Source: Gemmatimonadaceae bacterium | Lineage (GTDB): Bacteria; Gemmatimonadota; Gemmatimonadetes; Gemmatimonadales; Gemmatimonadaceae | DNA length: 64,000 nucleotides | NCBI GenBank assembly: GCA_036003045.1 | Contig: DASYSS010000085.1 | Span: 124,001-188,000 of the forward strand | Direction of reading: 5' to 3' | Shown: positions 33,350-42,604 of the stretch, in pieces | How positions within the stretch are numbered: position 1 is the first letter of the stretch | Layout of the letters: every line of letters begins with the position of its first letter | The notes under the pieces: generated by a model | The model's database searches: none | What the model was told of the DNA's origin: nothing | What the model saw: the letters and a program-made list of their open reading frames with translations, nothing else | Program-made: the position numbers and the translations under genes

Positions 33350-36051
33350 TGCGCCACCAACCGAGTGAGCCGAAGTGGCGTCGGTATCTTCGCTTTTGGC
33401 GGAGAGATCCGAGCGCGGACGTCGAGGACGAGCTGGGCTTTCACTTTGCGAATCGCGTCACGGAGTTCGAGGCCAAGGGAATGTCTCGCCACGACGCGAT
33501 CGCCGCCGCGCGAGCTCGATTCGGCGACGTCGACGCGGTTCGGAGCGATTTGCTGGAGATCGACGGGCGGATCATTCGCCGGTCGGGGGTGTGGCATTTT
33601 CTCGACGCCTGCGTTGCGGACTTCCGCTACGCCCTTCGTGGGTTGCGTCGGCGACGCGGCGTCGCGCTGACCGTAACGATCACGCTAGCGATCGCCGTCG
33701 GCGCGAACGGCGCGCTTTTCTCCCTGATGGATGCGCTCTTCTTCCGCCCGCCCGCCGGCGTGTCCGATCCGGAAACGCTGGGCCGGTTGTACGTCGCGCG
33801 CCCGCACCTGGCCGATCTCCGAGTCAACTACGCCTTTTCGTATCCGGAGTACCAGGCGCTGCGCGTGGCGCTCAAGGACGAAGTCAGCATCGCCGTCGAA
33901 GCGGTGCGCGATTCAATCGAGGTCGTCTCGGGCGGCGTCGCGCTCTCGGCGGGCGTGAGCTACGCGACGGCGGAGCTGCTGCCGATGCTGGACGTTCGCC
34001 TGGAGCGCGGACGATCCTTTTCTCGCGCGGAAGACGACGTCGCCGCGCCGGCAAGCGTCGCCGTCGTCAGCCACACGTTGGCCACACAGCTGGGTGGTGC
34101 CGACGCGGTTCTCGGTCAGGAGATCCGTGTTCGCGGCAGGGGCTATGTCGTCGTCGGCGTGACGGCCGCCGGGTTCGACGGCATCGGCCTCGGCCGGACC
34201 TCCGTGTGGATGCCGTTCAGCACCATGCCGCGTGAATCGGCGTCGCCGGGCGAGAAACCGTGGTATGAGGACGGTTCACGCTACATCCCGCTCGTCGTTC
34301 GCCGGGCGAAGAATGCATCGCCGCACGCGGTCGAAGCGCACGCGACGGCGGCGTTCAAGCATTTCCTCTCGGCGAAGCCTTACGACCGCAACGCCTCGAT
34401 CCTGCTCGGCCCTCTGTCGACGTATCGCGCACCCGAAATGCACGACAGTCGCACGCTCATCGTGTCTCGGACCTCCGCGGTCGCCGCTCTGTTGCTCATC
34501 ATCGCGTCGGCCAACGTCTCCAATCTGTTTCTTGCGATGGCGGTGGCGCGGCGGCGGGAAATCGGCGTCCGTCTCGCGCTCGGCATCTCTCGCCCGCGAC
34601 TCGCCGGGATGATGATGCTCGAGTCGCTGGTGCTCGCAGCGATCGCCGGACTTGCCGCCTTGCTTCTCGCCGATTGGGAGGGAGGAGTCCTCCGCGCACA
34701 ACTGCTTCCGCGAATCGCGTGGGCTCATCACGCGGTGGGACTTCGCGTCATCGCGTTTACGGCGCTCACCACGCTCGGGGCCGGCCTGGTTGCCGCGGCT
34801 CTGCCCAGCCTGATGGCGTGGCACGGCACGGTCGCCGACGCGTTTCGGAACGGTACGCCTCGCGCGACGTCCGGCCATCGTCGCGCGCGTTGGGCGCTGC
34901 TCGTCGTTCAAGCAACGCTTTCCGTGATGTTGATCTCCGGAGCGATGCTTTTCGCGAGGACGCTACAGGCGGCGTACGCGACGGACCTCGGCTACGATCA
35001 CGATCGTCTCGTCACGACACAGGTGTATTTCGGCGACCGTACGCAACGGACGCAGATCGCCGCGTTGATGCCGGGCGTCGCGGAGCGCGTCGCGCGAATG
35101 CCTGGCGTCGAAGGCGTCGCGATCACGTACGGCGCTCCGATGAATCAGTGGATTTCCGTGCCCCTGTACCGCCCGGATGCGGATTCCACGCACCCGCTCG
35201 ACGGGGGCTCGTACTATCTGGGTGTTTCCCCGCGATACTTCGATCTCACCGGTACTCGGCTGGTCGACGGGCGCGGGTTTCTGTCCTTCGACCGCGCCGG
35301 CGCGCCGCCGGTGATCATCGTCGGGCAAACGATGGCGCGCCAAATCTGGCCCGGCCAGCGAGCCGTGGGCCAGTGTCTACGACCCGTAGCGCCGTCGCAT
35401 CCGTGTTACACGGTCGTCGGCGTTGCGGCGGACGTTCACGAATTTCGCATCCAGGAAAACACGAGCGAGTGGCAGTACTACTATCCGCTCGAGCAGCTCC
35501 CGACGCGCGGCTCGGATCGAACGCTCGTCATTCGAGCTCACAGCGAACGAGCCGAGGCGATCGCCGCGAGTACGCAGGCGCTTCTCCGCACGACTTTCCC
35601 CGGCGCGACCTCTCGCGCGATTACAATGAATCAAGCGCTCCAGGTTGAGTTGATGCCGTGGAAGCTCGGTCTGACACTCTTCGGCGCGCTCGCCCTGTTC
35701 GCGTTGATCGTCGCGAGCGTGGGCGTGTACGGCGTGGTCTCGTTCGACGTCCGGCAGCGGACGCGCGAGATCGGCGTGCGAATGGCTCTTGGTGCCGCGG
35801 GCGGACACGTGATCCGCATGCTCGTGCGACGAAGTACGGTCGTCGTCGGCATCGGTGTCGCCATCGGCGTCGCCGGCTCGCTCGCATCCGGACGCTACGT
35901 TCGCAGTCTCCTCTACGGCGTCGCGCCGAGCGACCCAATTTCGTTCGTGATCGCGTCGGTGCTGCTTTTGGTGGTGGCCGCCGCGGCCGCGGCGGTTCCG
36001 GCTGGGCGCGCTCAGCGCATCGACCCGGCCATCGTGCTCCGCGACGAATGA
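33349..36051 (+). CDS. ADOP-type ABC transporter permease (MacB/FtsX fold, duplicated)
   Basis: This 900-residue inner-membrane protein starts with the cytoplasmic ADOP head (PSADVEDELGFHFANRV, ARARFGDVDAV). It then has two copies of the MacB-like periplasmic domain plus FtsX transmembrane unit. The first TM follows LRRRRGVALTVTITLAIAVG. The conserved FtsX cytoplasmic loops appear as RRREIGVRLALGISRPRL and RQRTREIGVRMALGAAGGHV. Such permeases usually lack an adjacent ATPase, as here, and are controlled by the upstream PadR. Substrate is unknown; antimicrobial peptide or lipoprotein handling is typical for the fold. Confidence 0.93.
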   Translation: MRHQPSEPKWRRYLRFWRRDPSADVEDELGFHFANRVTEFEAKGMSRHDAIAAARARFGDVDAVRSDLLEIDGRIIRRSGVWHFLDACVADFRYALRGLRRRRGVALTVTITLAIAVGANGALFSLMDALFFRPPAGVSDPETLGRLYVARPHLADLRVNYAFSYPEYQALRVALKDEVSIAVEAVRDSIEVVSGGVALSAGVSYATAELLPMLDVRLERGRSFSRAEDDVAAPASVAVVSHTLATQLGGADAVLGQEIRVRGRGYVVVGVTAAGFDGIGLGRTSVWMPFSTMPRESASPGEKPWYEDGSRYIPLVVRRAKNASPHAVEAHATAAFKHFLSAKPYDRNASILLGPLSTYRAPEMHDSRTLIVSRTSAVAALLLIIASANVSNLFLAMAVARRREIGVRLALGISRPRLAGMMMLESLVLAAIAGLAALLLADWEGGVLRAQLLPRIAWAHHAVGLRVIAFTALTTLGAGLVAAALPSLMAWHGTVADAFRNGTPRATSGHRRARWALLVVQATLSVMLISGAMLFARTLQAAYATDLGYDHDRLVTTQVYFGDRTQRTQIAALMPGVAERVARMPGVEGVAITYGAPMNQWISVPLYRPDADSTHPLDGGSYYLGVSPRYFDLTGTRLVDGRGFLSFDRAGAPPVIIVGQTMARQIWPGQRAVGQCLRPVAPSHPCYTVVGVAADVHEFRIQENTSEWQYYYPLEQLPTRGSDRTLVIRAHSERAEAIAASTQALLRTTFPGATSRAITMNQALQVELMPWKLGLTLFGALALFALIVASVGVYGVVSFDVRQRTREIGVRMALGAAGGHVIRMLVRRSTVVVGIGVAIGVAGSLASGRYVRSLLYGVAPSDPISFVIASVLLLVVAAAAAAVPAGRAQRIDPAIVLRDE

Positions 36052-36087
36052 CTCGCGACGCTGGCTTCTCTGTTGCTCGAGAAAAGC

Positions 36088-36204
36088 TCAACGCAGATGA
36101 TCGCAGATTTTGAACAACGATTGGCGCGGACAGAAAGAGAAGGTCGTCACCACCCTTTGATCTATCTGCGTCATCGTCCTTCAACTCTGCGTCATCTGCG
36201 TTGA
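36088..36204. repeat. Inverted repeat element in spacer between permease and amidase genes
   Basis: TCAACGCAGATGA (36088-36100) and its exact complement TCATCTGCGTTGA (36192-36204) flank 91 bases that include further CTGCGTCATC and CGCAGAT copies. The 187-base spacer 36052-36238 holds no gene. It resembles REP-like or small non-coding mobile repeats; the spacer may also act as the terminator between convergent genes. Confidence 0.6.
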
Positions 36205-36238
36205 ATTCTTCTTCCACACCAGCGTACCCCGCCGCGGC

Positions 36239-38065
36239 TTAGAAACCCGGCGGCCGCTCCCCGACGACGTTGAACGCCTTTTCGAGCGCGATCCCCGCCT
36301 GAACGAGCCGGCCTTCCTCGAACAACGGCGCGAGCAGTGTGATTCCGTGTGGCACGCGGCGCGGCGGATTGAATTTGGGAAGCGGATTCTTCGGGTCGGG
36401 CGCCCAATCGCTGCGCGCCTCCGACACGTTCACGAAACCCGCTCTCAGCGTGAGCGAAGGCTGGCCCGTGAAGTTCGATATCGTGAGCATCTCGTCACGC
36501 AACGACGGCACGAGCAGGAGATCGACCTTGGAAAAGAGCTTCGCCATTTCGGTCGCGACCATGCGCCGAAAACGATCCGCCTGCACGAAATCCACCGCCG
36601 AGAGAAAGCGCGCCTCGCGGAACAGATTGGGCCACGCGTCTGGCACCTGCGCCTTCAGTTGATCCGCTCGCCCGTCGAGCGTGATGTCCTCGAACGACGC
36701 CGCGGCCTCGGCGAATAGGATCAGCTGCAGCGAATCGTACGGCCAATCCGGGAGCGAGACTTCCACCGGCACCATGCCCACCGATTTGATCGTGTCGAGC
36801 GCGGCGCGGTCGACATCCGTCGCCGGCGACTCCTTCATCCACGCCGGGAAGTAGCCGACGCGCAGCCCCTTCACGCTCTCGTTGGCGTCGAAGTCGAGAC
36901 GCGACGGCACGCTTTCGAGATCGCCCGCATCGGGTCCCGAGATCGCGTGCAGCACGAGCATCGTGTCTTCGACGCTCCGCGCCATCGGGCCGAGTTTGTC
37001 GAGCGACCAGCACAACGTCATCGCGCCGCTGCGCGGCACTCGGCCGAACGTGGGACGCAGTCCCGTGACTCCGCACCGCATCGAGGGCGCGATGATGCTG
37101 CCGCCAGTCTCGCTGCCGATCGAGAAGCCGACGAGTCCCGCGGCCGTCGCGGCGCCGGGGCCCGCGCTCGAACCCGACGCTCCCTCCTCGAGCAGCCATG
37201 GGTTCATCGTCTGGCCGCCGAACCAGATGTCGTTGAGCGCGAGCGCGCCGAGGCTGAGCTTCGCGATGAGGACGGCGCCGGCGTCGTGGAGTCGCGCGAC
37301 GACGGCCGCATCGGCGGTCGGCACACGGCTGCGATAGAACTCGGCGCCGTAGGTGGTGGCGATCCCCGCCGTGTCGAGCAGGTCCTTACCGCCCCACGGA
37401 ATGCCGTGCAGCGGGCCGCGATACTTCCCCGCCGCGATTTCGGCGTCGGCTTGTTTCGCCTGGGCGAGCGCGTTGTCACGCGTGAGGGTGATGATGCAGC
37501 GGAGCTTCGGATCGAGACGCTGAATCCGATCGAGGTAGATGTTGGTGAGGCGGGTCGACGTCAGCTTCTTCGTCTCGATCCAGCGCGACAGCTTCGTCAC
37601 CGGCGCGAAGGCGATGTCGTCGTCCGACGATGGAAGGGGCGCGGAATCGAGGTGCGGAGACGTACGCACAAAACGGTCGCGCGACGGGCCGATCTTCTCG
37701 TTGGGGAGTGCCGGATTCCATTTTGTGCCCGGCGCGACGCCGGCGTCGATCGGCACTTTGCGCGGGCCGGCGCGCCGCTCGAGCAGGAAGGCCATCGACG
37801 TCCGCCAGCTCGACGCGGCCATTTCGCGCTGCGCGTCGGTCAGCGTGACCTGCGCGAGCTTTTCCGCTTCGGCGAACGTACCTGCCGCCACCGCGGGTCC
37901 GACGGCCGGCGCGGTGCCAAAGGTGGGCGGCGCACCCGGCGTGCTTGGGACGCCGCCTGCCGATGAGCCCGACGGCGTCTGGGACGTTCCCCCGCCGCTG
38001 CATGCGGCGGCTGCGCCGAGTATTCCGAGCGGCGCTTGAACGATGAAATCACGGCGTGAGCTCAC
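36239..38065 (-). CDS. Tat-exported lipoprotein amidase (amidase signature family)
   Basis: The 608-residue enzyme belongs to the Ser-Ser-Lys amidase signature family. The lysine is in GIPWGGKDLLDTAG, the cis-serine and nucleophile in GASGSSAGPG and GSETGGSIIAPS. The N-terminus has a twin-arginine signal (SSRRDFIVQAPLGILG) ending in a lipobox AAAACSG, and a Pro/Gly/Ser-rich linker. About 100 more residues than usual precede the catalytic core. The GTG at 38065 is chosen because GAGGA lies seven bases upstream; 38 more open codons cross into the divergent leader. Substrate is unknown. Confidence 0.88.
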   Translation of the reverse strand: MSSRRDFIVQAPLGILGAAAACSGGGTSQTPSGSSAGGVPSTPGAPPTFGTAPAVGPAVAAGTFAEAEKLAQVTLTDAQREMAASSWRTSMAFLLERRAGPRKVPIDAGVAPGTKWNPALPNEKIGPSRDRFVRTSPHLDSAPLPSSDDDIAFAPVTKLSRWIETKKLTSTRLTNIYLDRIQRLDPKLRCIITLTRDNALAQAKQADAEIAAGKYRGPLHGIPWGGKDLLDTAGIATTYGAEFYRSRVPTADAAVVARLHDAGAVLIAKLSLGALALNDIWFGGQTMNPWLLEEGASGSSAGPGAATAAGLVGFSIGSETGGSIIAPSMRCGVTGLRPTFGRVPRSGAMTLCWSLDKLGPMARSVEDTMLVLHAISGPDAGDLESVPSRLDFDANESVKGLRVGYFPAWMKESPATDVDRAALDTIKSVGMVPVEVSLPDWPYDSLQLILFAEAAASFEDITLDGRADQLKAQVPDAWPNLFREARFLSAVDFVQADRFRRMVATEMAKLFSKVDLLLVPSLRDEMLTISNFTGQPSLTLRAGFVNVSEARSDWAPDPKNPLPKFNPPRRVPHGITLLAPLFEEGRLVQAGIALEKAFNVVGERPPGF

Positions 38066-38252
38066 GAAATGGTCCTCGTGCGGAATGGAGTCGGTCGGTC
38101 GAGACCGGGAGGGATGCAAGGCGTTGGTAAACACGCGCGTAAAGATGTCGGGCGCAACAGCGCCGCGGCCGCTTCCCACGTTCTACGGTGGGGCGTATTG
38201 TAGCGGTCATCCCCGCCCGGACCTCAGCCCGCCGTATCCAGGAGGCTTGCTC

Positions 38253-41200
38253 GTGATCGACGTCGCCAGGACCATCCCCAGGACGACATATCGCACGCTG
38301 ACGAGAACCATCCCACTCGTCGCTCTCATCATCGTCGTCGCGCCACAACTCGCGGGCGCGCAGACGGCCGCCAAGAAGGCGTTGTCCGTCGACGACTACA
38401 CCAAGTGGAAGAGCGTCGGCAACCAGTCGATCTCGGGCGACGGGAAGTGGGTCGCGTACGTGCTGTCGGCGACCAACACCGCGCCGGCGGACGCGAAGCC
38501 CGTGCTGCACCTCGTGCGGCTCGACAATAGCCAGGATCTCGAGATCCCCAACGGCACCGCGCCGGCGTTTTCGCCCGACTCGAAATGGCTGGCGTACACG
38601 GTCGACGCCAGCGGCGGTGGACGCGGCGGTCGCGGTGGCCGTGGCGGCGGCGGCGGCGGCGCCCAACCCGGCGGCGCGGGGGGGGGCGCGCAAAACGCCC
38701 GGGGCGGCAATGGCGCGCCAGCGGCCCCGCCGCGGCACGTCGAATTGAGAAATCTGGCGACGGGCACGGTGCAGTCCTGGCAGGACATCCAGTCGTTCAC
38801 CTTTGCCGCGACGTCGAGCCACATCGTGCTGCGCCGTCGAGTACCGGGCGCACCAGGCGGTCCGGCCGGCGGCCGTGGCGGAGCGCCGGCCGGCGGCGGT
38901 GCCGCAAATGCCGGTGCGGCGAACGCCGAGGCGTCCAATGGCCCGCGCGGCGCCGACGTGATCCTGCACGACCTCGCGACCGGACGCGACCAACTCCTCG
39001 GCAGCGTCGGCGAGATCCTGTTCAACAAGAAGGGCGATCTCCTCGCGTACACGGTGGACGGGACGGTGCGGGACGGAAACGGCCTATTCATTCTCGATCT
39101 CCGCAACGGACGCATCTCGACGCTCGACAACGACGCGCGTGTCTACAGCCGGCTCACGTGGAACGACAACGGCACGGGGCTCGCGGTTCTCAAGGGCCTC
39201 GACGTCGACAAGATGCGGGAGCGCGACAACATGCTGCTCGCGTATCCGAGCGTGCAGTCCGCGCTCGATCAAATCGAGTACCCGCCGGTGAAATTCGATC
39301 CGTCCAAGGCGGACGGATTCCCGAAGGGTTGGGTGCTGAGCGACCGCGCCGCGATCGATTGGAGCGACGACAACAAGCGGATCTTCTTCGGCGCCAAGGA
39401 GCAGGTGCCCGCGCCCGACACGACGCGCCGCCGCAACGCGGATGATGTGGCGGACGTGGACGTGTGGAATTCGAAGGACGACCGAATTCAGTCGGTGCAA
39501 ATGACCCGCGCCGACGCGGATCGCAACTTCACGTATCGCGAGGCGTTCAATCTCGCGGACAAGAAGTTCGTGAAGCTGGCCGACACGGCGATGCGCGAAG
39601 TCGAAGTGAGCGCGGACGGTCGCTGGGCCGTCGGACGCGACACGCGCGAATACACGTCCGACTACAAGCGGCCCGCCGCCGACATCTATCGCATCGATCC
39701 GTCGACCGGCGAGCGGACGCTGATGCTCAAGGATCAGCTCATTGGTCAGTTCGTTTTCGGCATCTCGCCGGACGGGAACAACTTCTTGTATTGGAAGGAC
39801 AACAAGTTCCAGTCGTACAATCTCGATGCGGCGACGACGAAAACGCTCGGCGGAAATACGAGCGTCAGCTTCGTGGACGTGGACTTCGATCATCCGGGCC
39901 CGAAGCCGTCGTTCGGCCTCATGGGGTACACGAGCGACGGCAAGAACGTCGTCGCGATGCACAAGTTCGATTTGTGGGTCGTGCCGCTCGACGGGTCACC
40001 GGCGCGCAGCCTCACGAACGGCTCGGGCGACAAGGGGCAGATTCGCTTCCGCTACGTCGCGACCGAGCCGGATTCGAACGGCTTCGGTGGCGCGCCGGGT
40101 GGCGGTGGCGGCGGTGGTCGCGGAGGACGAGCCACCCGAAGCACGATCGACTTGTCCAAGCCCGTTCTTCTCTCGGCGTACGGTGAATACACGAAGAAGG
40201 CAGGCTTCTATCAACTCGCCGACGGGCAGCTGAAAGAGCTGGTCTACGACGACGCCGCGTACTCGAATCCGCAGAAGGCCGCGAAGGCCGACGAGTATCT
40301 CTTCACGCGGCAAACGTTCACCGAGTTCCCTGATCTCCGCGTGTCGGGGCTCGACTTCAAGGGCGACAAGAAAATCTCGAACGCGAACCCGCAGCAGTCC
40401 GAGTATCTGTGGGGCCATCGCGTCCTGTTCGACTTCAAGGACCACGACGGCCACAAGCTGCAAGGCATGCTGACGATCCCCGACGACTACAAGCCGGGCG
40501 AGAAGCGGCCGATGCTGGTGAACTTCTACGAGAAGAACTCGCAGAATCTGAATCGCTATTCGGCGCCGTCATATCTGACCGGCATGGGCTCGATGCCGAT
40601 CGAGGCGACGAGCCGCGGCTACATCACGATGATCCCCGACGTGTACTTCCACACCGGCCGCTCGCACAGCGACATGCTGGATTGCGTCGAAGCCGCGGTG
40701 AAGAAGGTGATCGCGATGGGCTACGTCGATCCGAAGAAGATCGGGATCAATGGCCATAGCTACGGCGGCGAGGGCGCCGCGTTCATCGGCACGCGGTCGC
40801 GATTGTTCGCGGCCGTCGGTGTCGGCGCCGGGGTGACGGACCTCTATCAGGACTTCAGTCAGAACTGGGGGTGGGCATACGCGGTGCCGGGCGGCAGCGG
40901 CGCGAACGGCAACGACTACTACCTGTACGGTCAAGGACGCTGGGGATTCTCGCCGTGGGACAAGCCCGACGTCTACATGTTCGAATCCGCGCTGACACAC
41001 GTGCCGGAGGTGACGGCGCCTTTCCTCATCATGCACGGCACGGCGGATCCGACGGTCGCGTTCCAGAACGGACTCGGTCTGTACAACGCGATGCGTTATA
41101 ACGGTAAAAACGCCGTGCTGCTCGCCTACGTCGGAGAAGGCCACGGATTACGCGGCCTCGGAAATCGCAAAGACCTCACGATTCGCTACTTCCAGTTCTT

Positions 41201-41324
41201 CGATCACTACCTCAGGGGTGCGCCGGCGCCGAAGTGGATGACCGACGGCGTGCCGTATCTCAAGAAGGACGACATGCGCGATCCGATGGGAATCGCTGGC
41301 TCCGTTACGCCGCAGGTTCCATGA
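38253..41324 (+). CDS. Secreted S9-family prolyl oligopeptidase-like peptidase
   Basis: This 1023-residue exported serine peptidase has a signal peptide ending in APQLAGAQ, a long beta-propeller and a C-terminal alpha/beta-hydrolase domain. The nucleophile is in INGHSYGGEGAA, the aspartate in HGTADPTVAF and the histidine in EGHGLRGLGNRKD. Three glycine-rich insertions break the propeller (roughly residues 121-160, 200-228 and 612-628). The GTG start at 38253 has a perfect AGGAGG seven bases upstream; a 70-codon extension with no signal peptide is rejected. Its stop overlaps the amidohydrolase start (ATGA). It likely cleaves oligopeptides in the periplasm. Confidence 0.93.
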   Translation: MIDVARTIPRTTYRTLTRTIPLVALIIVVAPQLAGAQTAAKKALSVDDYTKWKSVGNQSISGDGKWVAYVLSATNTAPADAKPVLHLVRLDNSQDLEIPNGTAPAFSPDSKWLAYTVDASGGGRGGRGGRGGGGGGAQPGGAGGGAQNARGGNGAPAAPPRHVELRNLATGTVQSWQDIQSFTFAATSSHIVLRRRVPGAPGGPAGGRGGAPAGGGAANAGAANAEASNGPRGADVILHDLATGRDQLLGSVGEILFNKKGDLLAYTVDGTVRDGNGLFILDLRNGRISTLDNDARVYSRLTWNDNGTGLAVLKGLDVDKMRERDNMLLAYPSVQSALDQIEYPPVKFDPSKADGFPKGWVLSDRAAIDWSDDNKRIFFGAKEQVPAPDTTRRRNADDVADVDVWNSKDDRIQSVQMTRADADRNFTYREAFNLADKKFVKLADTAMREVEVSADGRWAVGRDTREYTSDYKRPAADIYRIDPSTGERTLMLKDQLIGQFVFGISPDGNNFLYWKDNKFQSYNLDAATTKTLGGNTSVSFVDVDFDHPGPKPSFGLMGYTSDGKNVVAMHKFDLWVVPLDGSPARSLTNGSGDKGQIRFRYVATEPDSNGFGGAPGGGGGGGRGGRATRSTIDLSKPVLLSAYGEYTKKAGFYQLADGQLKELVYDDAAYSNPQKAAKADEYLFTRQTFTEFPDLRVSGLDFKGDKKISNANPQQSEYLWGHRVLFDFKDHDGHKLQGMLTIPDDYKPGEKRPMLVNFYEKNSQNLNRYSAPSYLTGMGSMPIEATSRGYITMIPDVYFHTGRSHSDMLDCVEAAVKKVIAMGYVDPKKIGINGHSYGGEGAAFIGTRSRLFAAVGVGAGVTDLYQDFSQNWGWAYAVPGGSGANGNDYYLYGQGRWGFSPWDKPDVYMFESALTHVPEVTAPFLIMHGTADPTVAFQNGLGLYNAMRYNGKNAVLLAYVGEGHGLRGLGNRKDLTIRYFQFFDHYLRGAPAPKWMTDGVPYLKKDDMRDPMGIAGSVTPQVP

Positions 41325-42604
41325 CGCGGGTGACCGGGTGGACCGGTGGACCGGTGGACCGGGAACGACGGCGCGGCCTGTTCGGCGGTCTCGTTTTGGC
41401 GAGTCTGCTGCTCGTGTCGACGCTCGGGGCACAAGGAGGGACCCCTCCCGCCGGGGGCGGACGTGGAGGCCGGGGCGGCGGACGGGGCACCGCGATTCCG
41501 GCGGGCGAGTCGTGTCCGCCGGGCACGACGGAGATTCGTCCGCGCAGTTGCATGGCGCCCGAGTTCGCGCCGCCGAGCATTCTCGACTATCGGCCGAAGT
41601 CGACGCTGATCGTGCCGGCGCATCTCGTGCCGACCGCCAAATATCCCGCGATCGATTTTCACGGACATCCGGGCCAACTCATCGCTTCGGCCGAGGGTCT
41701 GGCGTCGCTCAAGGCGTCGCTCGACAGCTTGAACGTGCGGATGATGATCAGCGCGGACAATCTGTCAGGCGATCGGTTGAAGAGCGTTCTCGCCGCGGTC
41801 GCGGCGTCGCCGGGCATGAAAGACCGCGTGCGCATCCTGGCCGGCATCAACTTCAGAAACGTCGGACCCGAGTGGGCAGCCGGCGCGATCAAGCAGCTCG
41901 ACGCCGACATCGCGGCGGGCGCGGTCGGTGTGGGCGAGATCTCGAAGAGCCTCGGCCTGTCCATTCGAAAGCCCGACGGGTCGCGTCTGCGCATCGACGA
42001 CCCCGAGCTCGACCCGATCTGGGACGAGTGCGCGAGGCTGGGGCTTCCGGTGTTCATTCATACCGCGGACCCACAAGAATTCTTCAAGCCGATCGACTAC
42101 ACGAACGAGCGGTGGCTCGAGTTGTCGCTGTTTTCCGACCGGCGCTACCCGCAGGACAAATTTCCGAGCTTCGAGGAGCTGATGACGGAGCGGGACAACC
42201 TGTTCCGCAAACATCCGAAGACGACGTTCGTCGCCGCGCACATGGGATGGCACGCCAACGACCTCGGTGCGCTGTCGAAGATGCTGGACGAGATGCCGAA
42301 CGTGTACACCGAAGTCGGCGCCGTGCTGTACGACATCGGGCGGCAGCCGCGCGCCGCGCACGACTTCTTCATCAAGTACCAGGACCGCATTCTCTTCGGC
42401 AAGGACTCGTTCCAGCCGGAAGAGTATCCATATTATTGGCGCGTCTTCGAGACGAACGACGACTACTTCGATTATTATCGTCCATATCATGCGTTCTGGA
42501 AGCTCTACGGGATCGGCTTGCCGGACAGTGTGCTGAAGAAGGTCTACTTCGACAACGCGCTCAAAATCACCAAGGGGATACCGCAGAATGGTTGGCCGAA
42601 ATAG
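41321..42604 (+). CDS. Secreted amidohydrolase-2-like metal-dependent hydrolase
   Basis: The 427-residue protein has a signal peptide (LFGGLVLASLLLVSTLGAQG), a Gly/Arg-rich linker and a TIM-barrel amidohydrolase domain. Metal-site motifs are IDFHGHPGQ (HxH), VFIHTADPQEFF, FVAAHMGWHAND and the terminal aspartate in ILFGKDSFQPEE. The ATG at 41321 overlaps the S9 peptidase stop. Codons 4-14 are made of the GACCGGTG repeat, so the n-region of the signal peptide is repeat-derived (GWTGGPVDR). The substrate is unknown. Confidence 0.88.
   Translation: MTRVTGWTGGPVDRERRRGLFGGLVLASLLLVSTLGAQGGTPPAGGGRGGRGGGRGTAIPAGESCPPGTTEIRPRSCMAPEFAPPSILDYRPKSTLIVPAHLVPTAKYPAIDFHGHPGQLIASAEGLASLKASLDSLNVRMMISADNLSGDRLKSVLAAVAASPGMKDRVRILAGINFRNVGPEWAAGAIKQLDADIAAGAVGVGEISKSLGLSIRKPDGSRLRIDDPELDPIWDECARLGLPVFIHTADPQEFFKPIDYTNERWLELSLFSDRRYPQDKFPSFEELMTERDNLFRKHPKTTFVAAHMGWHANDLGALSKMLDEMPNVYTEVGAVLYDIGRQPRAAHDFFIKYQDRILFGKDSFQPEEYPYYWRVFETNDDYFDYYRPYHAFWKLYGIGLPDSVLKKVYFDNALKITKGIPQNGWPK
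41332..41363. repeat. GACCGGTG tandem repeat inside the amidohydrolase start
   Basis: About four units of GACCGG(G)TG, a variant of the 28583 array, lie within the first codons of the amidohydrolase gene and are translated as part of its signal peptide. Confidence 0.85.
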
